Assembly (NCBI GenBank): GCA_003315335.1
Contig: QNRL01000004.1
Span: 62,001-126,000, forward strand
Length of the DNA stretch: 64,000 bases
DNA from: Pseudocitrobacter faecalis
GTDB lineage: Bacteria; Pseudomonadota; Gammaproteobacteria; Enterobacterales; Enterobacteriaceae
Direction: 5' to 3'
The notes under the pieces were generated by a model. It saw only the letters and a list, made by a program, of their open reading frames with translations, was not told the DNA's origin and made no database searches. The first letter of the stretch is position 1, and every line of letters begins with the position of its first letter. Below, in pieces: positions 41,217 to 48,394 of this stretch. The position numbers and the translations under genes were made by a program.

Positions 41217-42274
41217 TTTCGGCAGCCTACTACAACGAAATCGACCCATTTGCAGCGCAGTGGCTGCGTAACCTGATCGCCGGCGGTCAAATTGCGCCTG
41301 GCGAAGTTGATGAAAGGAGTATTGAAGATGTCACACCTGACGACCTGCGAGGGTTTACGCAGTGCCATTTCTTCGCCGGTATCGGCGTCTGGTCTCATTC
41401 CCTGCGCATCGCAGGATGGCCAGACGATAAACCCGTCTGGACAGGGTCATGTCCGTGCCAACCTTTCAGCGCGGCAGGCAAAGGAGATGGGTTTGATGAC
41501 GAGCGGCACTTATGGCCAGCCTTCTTCCACCTCATCAGCGAGCGCAGACCTCAGCATGTCTTTGGCGAACAGGTTGCAGCAGGAAACGCAAACGCATGGT
41601 TCGACCTTGTACAAGCAGACCTGGAAGGAATGGGCTACGCCTTCGGGATTGTGCCGTTTACGTCAGCGGGCGTCGGTGCGCCGCACATCAGAGAGCGGGC
41701 CTACTGGGTGGCCAACGCCAGTAGCAAATACGAATCCGCAGCCGGAGACGAAACGGGGTCTGCAACATGTCTCCGGAGCAGCCCGTTTGACGGGGTGGCA
41801 GACGCCTGTTGCGAACGACTCAACCGGAACGACTCATTGCTACAGCGGGAAGAATTCAGACGGAACACCGAAGGTTTGCCTGAAGCTACCGGGCTCGGTT
41901 CTGCTTGCGGGGTGGGTGACGCCAACAACTCGCGACTGGAAAGACACTTCTGGAATGACGGCGCAACGGGATGGGAAGGAGCGACTGGATCAGTTGCCGA
42001 GACAGGCTTACACAGCAGGCCCCTTGAGGTTAACGGTTTTTGGCGAGATGCGGACTGGCTCTTTTGTCGAGATGGGCAATGGCGTCCAGTTGAACCCGGC
42101 ACATTCCCGCTGGTTGCAAGGTTTGCCAAAAGCCTGGGACACGGCAAGTCCTCATTACGAGCAATGGCAGGCCGCAACCGCACAGGCAGACTTAAGGGTT
42201 ACGGTAACGCTATAAACGCACAGGCGGCGGCAGAGTTCATTCGCGCTTACATGGGGGTCAACTATGGCCGGTGA
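41213..42274 (+). CDS. C5-cytosine DNA methyltransferase
   Basis: 353 residues from the ATG at 41213, which overlaps the previous stop; longer in-frame starts were rejected. Motif I is [18 protein letters not shown]. The catalytic motif IV is [14 protein letters not shown] with the nucleophilic cysteine. Motif VI appears as FGEQV instead of ENV, and motif VIII is [10 protein letters not shown]. The C-terminal end [18 protein letters not shown] is motif X-like. It probably protects phage DNA from host restriction. Nearly its whole length is also open in the +1 frame (see the next entry). Confidence 0.92.
   Translation: MISAAYYNEIDPFAAQWLRNLIAGGQIAPGEVDERSIEDVTPDDLRGFTQCHFFAGIGVWSHSLRIAGWPDDKPVWTGSCPCQPFSAAGKGDGFDDERHLWPAFFHLISERRPQHVFGEQVAAGNANAWFDLVQADLEGMGYAFGIVPFTSAGVGAPHIRERAYWVANASSKYESAAGDETGSATCLRSSPFDGVADACCERLNRNDSLLQREEFRRNTEGLPEATGLGSACGVGDANNSRLERHFWNDGATGWEGATGSVAETGLHSRPLEVNGFWRDADWLFCRDGQWRPVEPGTFPLVARFAKSLGHGKSSLRAMAGRNRTGRLKGYGNAINAQAAAEFIRAYMGVNYGR
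41328..42215 (+). CDS. Overlapping gene inside the C5 methyltransferase (+1 frame)
   Basis: 295 residues fully nested in the methyltransferase gene. Its ATG at 41328 is preceded by GAAAGGAGT 7 bases upstream, a far better ribosome site than chance would give inside a gene. The product begins [17 protein letters not shown], is rich in Ser/Thr/Trp/Pro, and has repeated G-W-x-TP units ([29 protein letters not shown]). It ends with [17 protein letters not shown], a motif otherwise typical of the C-terminus of some methyltransferases. I recall similar hypothetical proteins at such loci in other phages. Function unknown; expression is inferred. Confidence 0.55.
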   Translation: MSHLTTCEGLRSAISSPVSASGLIPCASQDGQTINPSGQGHVRANLSARQAKEMGLMTSGTYGQPSSTSSASADLSMSLANRLQQETQTHGSTLYKQTWKEWATPSGLCRLRQRASVRRTSESGPTGWPTPVANTNPQPETKRGLQHVSGAARLTGWQTPVANDSTGTTHCYSGKNSDGTPKVCLKLPGSVLLAGWVTPTTRDWKDTSGMTAQRDGKERLDQLPRQAYTAGPLRLTVFGEMRTGSFVEMGNGVQLNPAHSRWLQGLPKAWDTASPHYEQWQAATAQADLRVTVTL

Positions 42275-43088
42275 CTGGATAAAAATGCGTGCCGACCTGC
42301 ACACACACCCGAAAGTTGTCCGCATGGCGTCCGCATTGAAAGCGGACAGGTTGCGGATAGTTGGCGGACTACATTCCGCATGGTGTCTTTTTGATGTCCA
42401 TTCTGTTGACGGTTTTCTTGACGGATACAGTCCTGAGACGCTCGATGACCTGATCGGATTCCCCGGCTTCGCCAGGGCGATGATGGCTGTCGGATGGCTT
42501 GAAGAAAATGGCGAAAGCCTAGTAATGCCGCGCTTTGAAGCCCATAACGGGCAGTCTGCCAAACGTCGCGCACAGGATGCTGACAGGAAAAGAGCCAAGA
42601 GAAATGTCGTCAAAACGTCCGCACCAGAAGCGGACAAAAAGCGGACCAGAGAAGAGAAGAGAAGAGAAGATCTAAAAGATAAAACCCCACACACAGGCGA
42701 CGGCGAAAACGACCCTGTGGATAACTCTGATGGTGGTGAACCGGACCCGGTAGCTAACAACATGGTCATGGGTGGATACGCACCACCAGGTGGAATGGGT
42801 GAGTTTGGAAAATTCCAGATGCGTGAAGACTGGAGACCTGATGATGACCTGATTAGGCGAGCTTCCCTGTGGGGAATCGCATTGCAGACGCCGGTCACCG
42901 ATTTCGAGCTGGCAGAGTTCATCACGTACTGGAAAGCGGAGGGCAAGGCTTTCCACCATGACCAGTGGTTGCAGAAGCTGGCTCGCAGCGTGCAGGCATC
43001 ACGGGCTAAGCCGGTGCCACAGCAGCGCAGGGACGTGAACGCAATGTCTGAACCGGATACCGCCATACCACCTGGATTCAGGGGATAG
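42264..43088 (+). CDS. Phage replication protein with DnaT-like C-terminus
   Basis: 274 residues. The N-terminus ([22 protein letters not shown]) is the typical start of phage replication initiators. A charged linker spans about residues 110-175. The C-terminal part ([17 protein letters not shown]...[21 protein letters not shown]) matches the DnaT primosomal domain. It probably recruits host DnaB/DnaC to the phage origin. It overlaps the methyltransferase gene by 11 bases. An origin may lie inside but was not identified. Confidence 0.82.
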   Translation: MAGDWIKMRADLHTHPKVVRMASALKADRLRIVGGLHSAWCLFDVHSVDGFLDGYSPETLDDLIGFPGFARAMMAVGWLEENGESLVMPRFEAHNGQSAKRRAQDADRKRAKRNVVKTSAPEADKKRTREEKRREDLKDKTPHTGDGENDPVDNSDGGEPDPVANNMVMGGYAPPGGMGEFGKFQMREDWRPDDDLIRRASLWGIALQTPVTDFELAEFITYWKAEGKAFHHDQWLQKLARSVQASRAKPVPQQRRDVNAMSEPDTAIPPGFRG

Positions 43089-43130
43089 CTGGCAGCAGGG
43101 CGCAGTGGCGCATTTTTTTATGGCGTGATT

Positions 43131-43209
43131 ATTACCCGCGAGGTAAAAAATAATGCGCACATCTATTGATATTAATCCGTATGTGGATTTAAATTACCTA
43201 AAGGGTAAG
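43131..43209 (+). promoter_or_regulatory. Second rightward early promoter with two operators
   Basis: Operators ATTACC-CGCGA-GGTAAA (43131-43147) and ATTACC-TAAAG-GGTAAG (43193-43209) flank a promoter with TTGATA (43166-43171), a 17-base spacer and TTAAAT (43189-43194). The second operator overlaps the -10 and also contains the AAGGG ribosome site of the next gene. Confidence 0.7.
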
Positions 43210-43211
43210 CC

Positions 43212-43559
43212 ATGAGAAAGCAGATACAGGCACTTGGCAGACTAAAAACCGGGCAGATGAACAAGACCGAATCGGCGTACTGCCAGCTACTTGAGCTGCG
43301 CAAGCGCGCCGGAGAGGTGGCCTGGTACCGGTTTGAAGGCATCAAGTTACGTCTGGCTGATAACACGTTCTACACGCCTGACTTCGCAGTGATGCTCTCC
43401 AGCGGTGAGATGGAGTTGCACGAGGTGAAAGGCGGTTTCTGGACAGACGACGCCAGGGTGAAAACCAAGGTTGCCGCAGATCAGTATCCGTTCCGCATCA
43501 TCGCGGTGACACCGAAGACGAAGAAAGCGGGTGGTGGCTGGAAGGTCGAAGAGTTCTGA
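43212..43559 (+). CDS. DUF1064 nuclease-fold phage protein
   Basis: 115 residues. NKTESAYCQLLELRKRAGEV, YTPDFAVML and LHEVKGGFW give the E..PD..(E)xK layout of the PD-(D/E)XK fold, as in DUF1064 proteins found beside phage replication genes. It may be a Holliday-junction or replication nuclease; substrate is unknown. It starts immediately after an operator-bearing promoter. Confidence 0.85.
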   Translation: MRKQIQALGRLKTGQMNKTESAYCQLLELRKRAGEVAWYRFEGIKLRLADNTFYTPDFAVMLSSGEMELHEVKGGFWTDDARVKTKVAADQYPFRIIAVTPKTKKAGGGWKVEEF

Positions 43560-43620
43560 AACGACGATCCTTTTAGTTATCAAACTAATCAATAACTTAA
43601 GCGGGTAAGTGGGGGTAAGT

Positions 43621-44187
43621 ATGAGCACTAATAACGAATTGCTGATTAGGCTTGCGAGAGCAGCAGTGAAGACAATGTCACTACCTGATGCGGACATTGT
43701 TACCAGGCTATGCACTCAACTGGATTGTGCGCTCGCTGCGGCACGCACTGCATGCGGTGAGCGCACAGCAGCACACTCAACGCTTGAGAAAGCGCGTGAA
43801 GTGACGAACTGTCCGGCAGATGTGGATTTGCAGGACCATTTGAAGGCTTTGGTTGCTGAGAATCTGACAATGATTCGATTGCTGACTGATATCAGTGAAA
43901 ACCACGTTGAATACTTCTCTGAAGGCGAAGACGGCATGTTTGCTGGCGTTCCGTTGGATTATGTATCTGAAATCAACATGTACGTATCTCGCGATGTAAA
44001 CGCAGAAAACCCATTCCCGGCAACAGACAGCATCCTGCGTGAGGCGGAAGCGCGGGGCGTTGAGAAGTTCGTGGTCAAAACAACACATCAATTCTTTTCG
44101 CCGGAAAGCAATGCGGCTCAGGGATTAACTTATTTGGTATGCGCGAATGAATTCGTTAAGCAGCTGCGCGAGGGGAAAGCAGGATGA
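43621..44187 (+). CDS. Phage Eaa/Ead-like accessory protein
   Basis: 192 residues. The C-terminal pattern ENPFPATDSILREAEARGVEKF followed by CANEFVKQLREGKAG is typical of a mosaic family of early accessory proteins (Ea22/Ead-like) in lambdoid and related phages. Function unknown. Its 3' end overlaps the D12 methyltransferase start by 4 bases. Confidence 0.7.
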   Translation: MSTNNELLIRLARAAVKTMSLPDADIVTRLCTQLDCALAAARTACGERTAAHSTLEKAREVTNCPADVDLQDHLKALVAENLTMIRLLTDISENHVEYFSEGEDGMFAGVPLDYVSEINMYVSRDVNAENPFPATDSILREAEARGVEKFVVKTTHQFFSPESNAAQGLTYLVCANEFVKQLREGKAG

Positions 44188-45020
44188 GCATAGCTATCAA
44201 GCACCCAGCAATTCGCTATCACGGAGGAAAGTTTCGGCTGGCCAGTTGGATAATCAGTCACTTTCCTGAGCACCGTTGCTACGTTGAGCCGTTTGGCGGC
44301 GGCGCGTCTGTACTGTTGAAGAAAGAACCATCAGATGCAGAGGTTTACAACGATCTCGATGGCGACGTGGTTAACCTGTTCAGAGTGTTGCGTGATCCTG
44401 CGTCTGCGCAACAACTTATTCAGGCCTGCGCGCTCACCCCCTACTCACGTGAGGAATTCTATAGTGCCTATGAGGTGAGTGAAAGCCAGATTGAGCAGGC
44501 TCGAAAACTGGTTGTCCGTGCATCAATGGGGTTTGGCAGCGCTGGAGCAACGAAAGGAAAAACTGGTTTTCGACTTGATACCAAACGCAATAGCGCTACA
44601 GCGCAACGTATTTGGGCGCGACAGCCTGACAATCTCGCCGCGGTGGCCAGTCGTTTTGCTGGCGTGCTGGTTGAGAATCGGAGCGCCATTCAATGTATGC
44701 GCGACCACGACACTGCATCAACTCTGCATTTTGTCGACCCTCCATATGTGCATGAAACGCGCGTTGGAGTCTCCAAAAATGGCGCATACCGCTACGAGAT
44801 GAACAACGAAGAGCATGCAGAGTTACTCAATGAGCTTAAGGCGTTACAAGGGATGGTCGTTGTCTGTGGTTATGACAGCAAATTATATAACGACGCGCTG
44901 GCAGGATGGCAACGTGTAACGCGAACTACTGCTGCGAATGGTCACTCCGGCTCGGTTCAGCGTACTGAATGCCTCTGGATTAACCCGGCAGCACAAAAGA
45001 AACAGGAGCGTGCAGCATGA
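44184..45020 (+). CDS. D12-class N6-adenine DNA methyltransferase
   Basis: 278 residues. The SAM-binding motif is YVEPFGGGASVLL, the catalytic motif HFVDPPYVHETR (DPPY), and AIRYHGGKFRLASWI is the standard D12 N-terminus. It is a Dam-family enzyme, probably modifying GATC-like or other adenine sites in phage DNA. It is flanked by coupled small genes on both sides. Confidence 0.92.
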   Translation: MSIAIKHPAIRYHGGKFRLASWIISHFPEHRCYVEPFGGGASVLLKKEPSDAEVYNDLDGDVVNLFRVLRDPASAQQLIQACALTPYSREEFYSAYEVSESQIEQARKLVVRASMGFGSAGATKGKTGFRLDTKRNSATAQRIWARQPDNLAAVASRFAGVLVENRSAIQCMRDHDTASTLHFVDPPYVHETRVGVSKNGAYRYEMNNEEHAELLNELKALQGMVVVCGYDSKLYNDALAGWQRVTRTTAANGHSGSVQRTECLWINPAAQKKQERAA

Positions 45021-45250
45021 GCATTCGAGCTAAGTACGGATTCGGGCCAGTGACTGCCGAGGTTCATTGGCTGGATAAGTGCCCTAATTGCAACAACAGA
45101 ACAGTTAGAGTCACCGGTTGGTCTACCACTCCAGAAGCTCTATGGGCTGGCGATAAAGCTGAGTGCACAAAATGCGGTCATAAAGGCGAGATTGATGCAG
45201 ATGGTGACAATGCTTGGGTGGAGTGGGACGAAATTAAGGAGGCCCAATGA
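45017..45250 (+). CDS. Small zinc-ribbon phage protein
   Basis: 77 residues with CPNC and CTKC knuckles about 30 residues apart, the pattern of restriction-alleviation (Lar-like) and related phage zinc ribbons. It overlaps the methyltransferase stop (ATGA) and the next gene by 4 bases. A role with DNA modification is suggested only by context. Confidence 0.7.
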   Translation: MSIRAKYGFGPVTAEVHWLDKCPNCNNRTVRVTGWSTTPEALWAGDKAECTKCGHKGEIDADGDNAWVEWDEIKEAQ

Positions 45251-45513
45251 GCAACATCGACAAGCTCGCATTAAGGGAGGCCGCCGAAAAACATGGAGAT
45301 GACGACGTTGTGGCGCTGCTGGATGAGCTGGAAGCCGCAGAGAAGCGCATCGCAGAACTGGAGGCGCGGACGGTGAAGTTGCCAGCCACTAAATTTTGTC
45401 CGGCAGAGTACGCAGGGAGCCAGCTATGGGAAGAGGTCGAAATCTGGAATAAGGCAATAGAGGCTTGCGATGCCGCAATCCGCGCCGCTGGCGTAGCCGT
45501 GGAGGGTGAATAG
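45247..45513 (+). CDS. Small coiled-coil phage accessory protein
   Basis: 88 residues. A predicted coiled coil (LLDELEAAEKRIAELEART) is followed by an Ead-like tail (CDAAIRAAGVAVEGE). It is directly followed by the next start (TAGATG). Function unknown. Confidence 0.65.
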   Translation: MSNIDKLALREAAEKHGDDDVVALLDELEAAEKRIAELEARTVKLPATKFCPAEYAGSQLWEEVEIWNKAIEACDAAIRAAGVAVEGE

Positions 45514-45888
45514 ATGCTGACATTACGTCATTTTATCGACCGTCCCACATGGGCAGCGGCGGCAGGTTACGACTTTAACTTCATCGACTGCATGGCATAC
45601 ACCGCTGATTTGTATGAGCGGATATTTAGCTCATTGAAAGAGGTTTGCCGTGATTTCTTAGATACGGAAGTGCGGGCGCTTCCATTTATGCTGGCAGTCA
45701 TCACAGCGGCTGTTAGTGGTGTTTTCGTCTGGCCTCTTATCTTCTGGATTGTAGCGATTCCGGTATGGCTAAAATGCAAAAGAATGCGCCGTAAATATCA
45801 GTTTGAAGATGGTATGACAGATGTAGCTGAAAACAACATTGAACAATGGCGTCTTGAGTGTGCGCGTAAATGGAAGGTGAAACCATGA
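45514..45888 (+). CDS. Phage membrane protein, hypothetical
   Basis: 124 residues with one long hydrophobic stretch (about residues 58-86, ending before KCKRMRRK), probably one or two inner-membrane passes. No family recognised. It is coupled to both neighbours; it might act in superinfection exclusion, but nothing in the sequence shows that. Confidence 0.65.
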   Translation: MLTLRHFIDRPTWAAAAGYDFNFIDCMAYTADLYERIFSSLKEVCRDFLDTEVRALPFMLAVITAAVSGVFVWPLIFWIVAIPVWLKCKRMRRKYQFEDGMTDVAENNIEQWRLECARKWKVKP

Positions 45889-46136
45889 CAACCCCAATGA
45901 AAAGAGAAAACCGTTACTTTGTTCTTAAAGTTAGGGATATCGAAGATGCGTATAAATCCGGTCTGATTGACGCCGCAGCTTTGGACGCATTAGAGCAAAC
46001 AGCGCTTGCTGTAAAAACAGTACGCCAGCAGCGCGGGAAGGATGAACTGGCATGTGTTGTTGTAGAAAGTGACTGGCCTGAGCATGAGGTTGTTTGGGGG
46101 ATGATAGAAGCACGTATGGCGGGAGCAAAACAATGA
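45885..46136 (+). CDS. Hypothetical phage protein
   Basis: 83 residues from the ATG overlapping the previous stop; begins MTTPMKRENRYFVLK. Soluble, mixed alpha/beta. The following gene starts with a near-identical MTTP context and overlaps this stop by 4 bases. Function unknown. Confidence 0.65.
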   Translation: MTTPMKRENRYFVLKVRDIEDAYKSGLIDAAALDALEQTALAVKTVRQQRGKDELACVVVESDWPEHEVVWGMIEARMAGAKQ

Positions 46137-46837
46137 CAACCCCAATCACAAAAGAGCAGTTACAGCGAATTATCGAATCAGCCGATGATGTTATCTCCGC
46201 GCAGGCTGGAACTAACGAAGATGTTCACCCAGAAAGCGACGACATGATACGTCTGTGGGACTACCTGAATGATGTTGTTGCACCTCCAGAGGTGGTAAAG
46301 CAACTGGCAGAGTACGCGCTGGCGGCAATGGACGCCGAGCCCGTAGCCGACGTTGTAGCCTGGCACAAAGAAGGCGAAGAGCGTACCTGCGATATCCGTT
46401 TGCGACGTTTCGATGTTGCGCCGGGGCCGCTGTTTGCTGTGGCGCAGCCTATGGTGACCGCTGATGCAGATGACAATTTCTATTCATGGTTCGGTAGAGA
46501 ATGGCATGAGCATTACCAGCAGAATCAATACACCACGGCAGCAAAGCAAATGCTGGGGGTGATGGCTGAATCAGCGTGGAAAGCAAGCCGCGCAGCCATG
46601 CTTCAGGATGGCAACTCTCCGGTAATTCCGGATGGTTGGGTGGCTTGCAGTGAGCGGATGCCGGAAGCGGGCGATGACATGATTGTGTTCACGGACGAAA
46701 TTGTTATGTCTGGGGTTTCATACTCCAAAAAGAAAGGTTTCTATATTCAAGCTCTCGAATATGACGATGACGAACCTGTCGACAATGTAACCCACTGGAT
46801 GCCACTTCCAGCAGCACCGCAGCAGGAGGGGAAGTGA
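46133..46837 (+). CDS. DUF551-containing phage accessory protein
   Basis: 234 residues from the ATG at 46133 (overlap with the previous stop). The C-terminal portion (GWVACSERMPEAGDDMIVFTDE...VTHWMPLPAAPQ) is the DUF551 module of many lambdoid early accessory proteins. The N-terminal half resembles Eae/Ead-type modules. Function unknown. Confidence 0.75.
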   Translation: MTTPITKEQLQRIIESADDVISAQAGTNEDVHPESDDMIRLWDYLNDVVAPPEVVKQLAEYALAAMDAEPVADVVAWHKEGEERTCDIRLRRFDVAPGPLFAVAQPMVTADADDNFYSWFGREWHEHYQQNQYTTAAKQMLGVMAESAWKASRAAMLQDGNSPVIPDGWVACSERMPEAGDDMIVFTDEIVMSGVSYSKKKGFYIQALEYDDDEPVDNVTHWMPLPAAPQQEGK

Positions 46838-47004
46838 TGACTACGTATCTGTTACTCGTCCTAACATTCCAGACTGGCAGGCTTGAGAACATTCAGTTTT
46901 ACACGGAGAAATCATGCCAGGAAGCCGCTGAAGTATTACGCGGACGATCATCAAGCAACGCGAGAATTGTTGAGTGCGTTAAGAATGAGGTTCCAAATGG
47001 CTAA
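46837..47004 (+). CDS. 55-residue phage protein with hydrophobic N-terminus
   Basis: Starts at the ATG overlapping the previous stop (TGATG) and ends overlapping the next gene by 8 bases. It begins MTTYLLLVLTFQTGRLEN, a short hydrophobic start, then a soluble part with two cysteines. Tight packing on both sides supports a real gene. Function unknown. Confidence 0.6.
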   Translation: MTTYLLLVLTFQTGRLENIQFYTEKSCQEAAEVLRGRSSSNARIVECVKNEVPNG

Positions 47005-47335
47005 GACAGCAGCAGAACGCAAAGCCGCGCAGCGCGCCCGCCAGTCTGCCGACGGTAATCGCAAGGTTGAATTGCGCCTCGACGCGCAGGAACTGGAAAT
47101 GGTGGAGCGGAACTGCGCCGCCAGGCGCCCTGGTCGTGCGTCGTATGAAATGGCTGAGTACATTGCGCTGCTGATCCGCCAGGACGATGCCCGCGTTCGT
47201 GGTCGCATCAAGTCAATCAGCGCGAACCGCTGCGGTAAATGCGGTGATGCGCTGCCGGTTGAGTCGTGTCCATGCGACGGTGATTCTCAATGCTGGGTAA
47301 CGCGTGGCTGGCACGAAACAAAATTAGCCGTGTGA
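46997..47335 (+). CDS. Small phage protein with basic N-terminus and zinc-binding C-terminus
   Basis: 112 residues from the ATG at 46997; an open frame upstream to 46883 is overlapped by the 55-residue gene. The N-terminus (KTAAERKAAQRARQ) is helical and basic, resembling a ribbon or HTH DNA-binding arm, and the C-terminus has CGKC and CPC cysteines. It may bind DNA. Its stop codon lies in the palindromic repeat described separately. Confidence 0.65.
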   Translation: MAKTAAERKAAQRARQSADGNRKVELRLDAQELEMVERNCAARRPGRASYEMAEYIALLIRQDDARVRGRIKSISANRCGKCGDALPVESCPCDGDSQCWVTRGWHETKLAV

Positions 47336-47345
47336 CATGTCACGG
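47331..47345. repeat. Palindromic 15-bp repeat, copy 1
   Basis: TGTGACATGTCACGG, with the 12-bp perfect palindrome GTGACATGTCAC, at the stop codon of the previous gene. An identical copy occurs at 49940-49954. Confidence 0.6.
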
Positions 47346-47349
47346 CGTA

Positions 47350-47392
47350 TTGACTAAATCACCGCATGATTATACTGTTTAAATGTACAGTA
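47350..47392 (+). promoter_or_regulatory. SOS promoter with LexA box
   Basis: TACTGT-TTAAATGT-ACAGTA (47373-47392) is a full-match LexA box (CTGT-N8-ACAG with extended TA flanks). A TTGACT -35 (47350-47355) with a 17-base spacer puts the -10 at the left arm of the box, so LexA would block this promoter until DNA damage. Confidence 0.85.
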
Positions 47393-47412
47393 TTTTTATG
47401 CGGGGTTCCATC

Positions 47413-47742
47413 ATGGGTTTTCCATCTCCGGCTGCTGACTATACAGTCCGCACGTTAAGCATCGATACTATCTGCCAGATAAGCGCAAACAGCCTGGTAA
47501 TCGAAACAACATCAGGGTGCGCGGTAATCAACAAGTCTATGCGACCAAAGCCTCGCGACCTCGTGTTAATTGACCTTTGCGGTAAAAGTCATTTCGCCAG
47601 AGTCATGGGCGAATCACTGATAACGGATGACGGCGAGGCAATCGAGGGTGACGCTCTGGATGATGTTACCGTTGCTGGTGTCGTGACGTTTATTATCAAT
47701 CGCGCATCCGGCGCAGATCAGGATGACATTCCAGTTATGTAA
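47413..47742 (+). CDS. UmuD-like (S24 peptidase fold) SOS-regulated phage protein
   Basis: 109 residues from the ATG at 47413, chosen because GGGG lies 8 bases upstream and earlier in-frame starts fall in or against the LexA box. MGFPSPAADY is the exact start of the processed part of UmuD. The segment NKSMRPKPRDLVLID aligns with the UmuD nucleophile region (DSM...DLLIVD), so Ser42 may correspond to the catalytic serine. The position of the catalytic lysine reads Arg, so protease activity is doubtful. It may modulate host UmuC, LexA or the repressor after DNA damage. Confidence 0.7.
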   Translation: MGFPSPAADYTVRTLSIDTICQISANSLVIETTSGCAVINKSMRPKPRDLVLIDLCGKSHFARVMGESLITDDGEAIEGDALDDVTVAGVVTFIINRASGADQDDIPVM

Positions 47743-47763
47743 CATCCTTGCCGCTATGTTAGT

Positions 47764-47798
47764 ATTACCAAAATGGTAATTATTACTTCGGTGGTAAC
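47764..47798. promoter_or_regulatory. Two operators upstream of the terminase genes
   Basis: ATTACC-AAAAT-GGTAAT (47764-47780, perfect) and ATTACT-TCGGT-GGTAAC (47782-47798) sit directly before the small terminase start at 47801, so a repressor bound here would also cover the ribosome-binding site region. Confidence 0.7.
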
Positions 47799-47800
47799 CA

Positions 47801-48394
47801 ATGCCAGCAGAACCAAAACCACACAAACGAAAATCAACGCAGTATAAGCCTCTTACAGCGATGCAAGAGGCTTACTGCCAGTCCTACATTAAGTCACCAG
47901 AAAATCAGTCACAGGCTGCGATTGACGCAGGATTTTCGCCTAATACGGCGGCGGTCAAAGCTAGCGTGATGATGCGCGATGAAAGAATCCAAAAACGGAT
48001 TGCGGAGCTGATGGAGGAACGCAACAAGCGAAACCGCGTCAGTGCTGATTACGTTCTCATGCGCCTGGTGGAGATCGACCAGATGGATGTTATCGACATC
48101 CTGAACGATGACGGCAGCTTGAAGCCTATCCGCGAGTGGCCGAAAATCTGGCGCACCACGCTCAGTGGATTTGACCTTTCATCGACCATCATGAACATGA
48201 ACGAGGATGCGATAGAGACCATCCTCAAAAAAATCAAATGGCCTGACAAGGTGAAGAACCTCGAGTTGATTGGTAAGCACGTCGACGTCAACGCATTCAA
48301 AGAGCGCCTGGAGGTTTCCGGCACAGTCACCATTGCCGATAAAATGGCGAAAGCGCGTCGTCGCGTCAAAGAGTTGGCTGGTGGTGAAGAATGA
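47801..48394 (+). CDS. Terminase small subunit
   Basis: 197 residues. KPLTAMQEAYCQSYIKSPENQSQAAIDAGFSPNTA is the Terminase_2 family HTH (residues about 15-55), followed by RIQKRIAELMEERNKR. It recognises the packaging site and hands DNA to the large subunit. Its 3' end overlaps the large subunit by 4 bases. Confidence 0.92.
   Translation: MPAEPKPHKRKSTQYKPLTAMQEAYCQSYIKSPENQSQAAIDAGFSPNTAAVKASVMMRDERIQKRIAELMEERNKRNRVSADYVLMRLVEIDQMDVIDILNDDGSLKPIREWPKIWRTTLSGFDLSSTIMNMNEDAIETILKKIKWPDKVKNLELIGKHVDVNAFKERLEVSGTVTIADKMAKARRRVKELAGGEE

Noticed and set aside
41701..42183. 160-codon reverse-strand ORF in the methyltransferase region
   Set aside because: A third open frame here reflects base composition; unlike the +1 sense frame it has no start signal or recognisable motifs.
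42155..43066. 303-codon reverse-strand ORF over the replication gene
   Set aside because: Serine-rich antisense shadow with no ribosome site.
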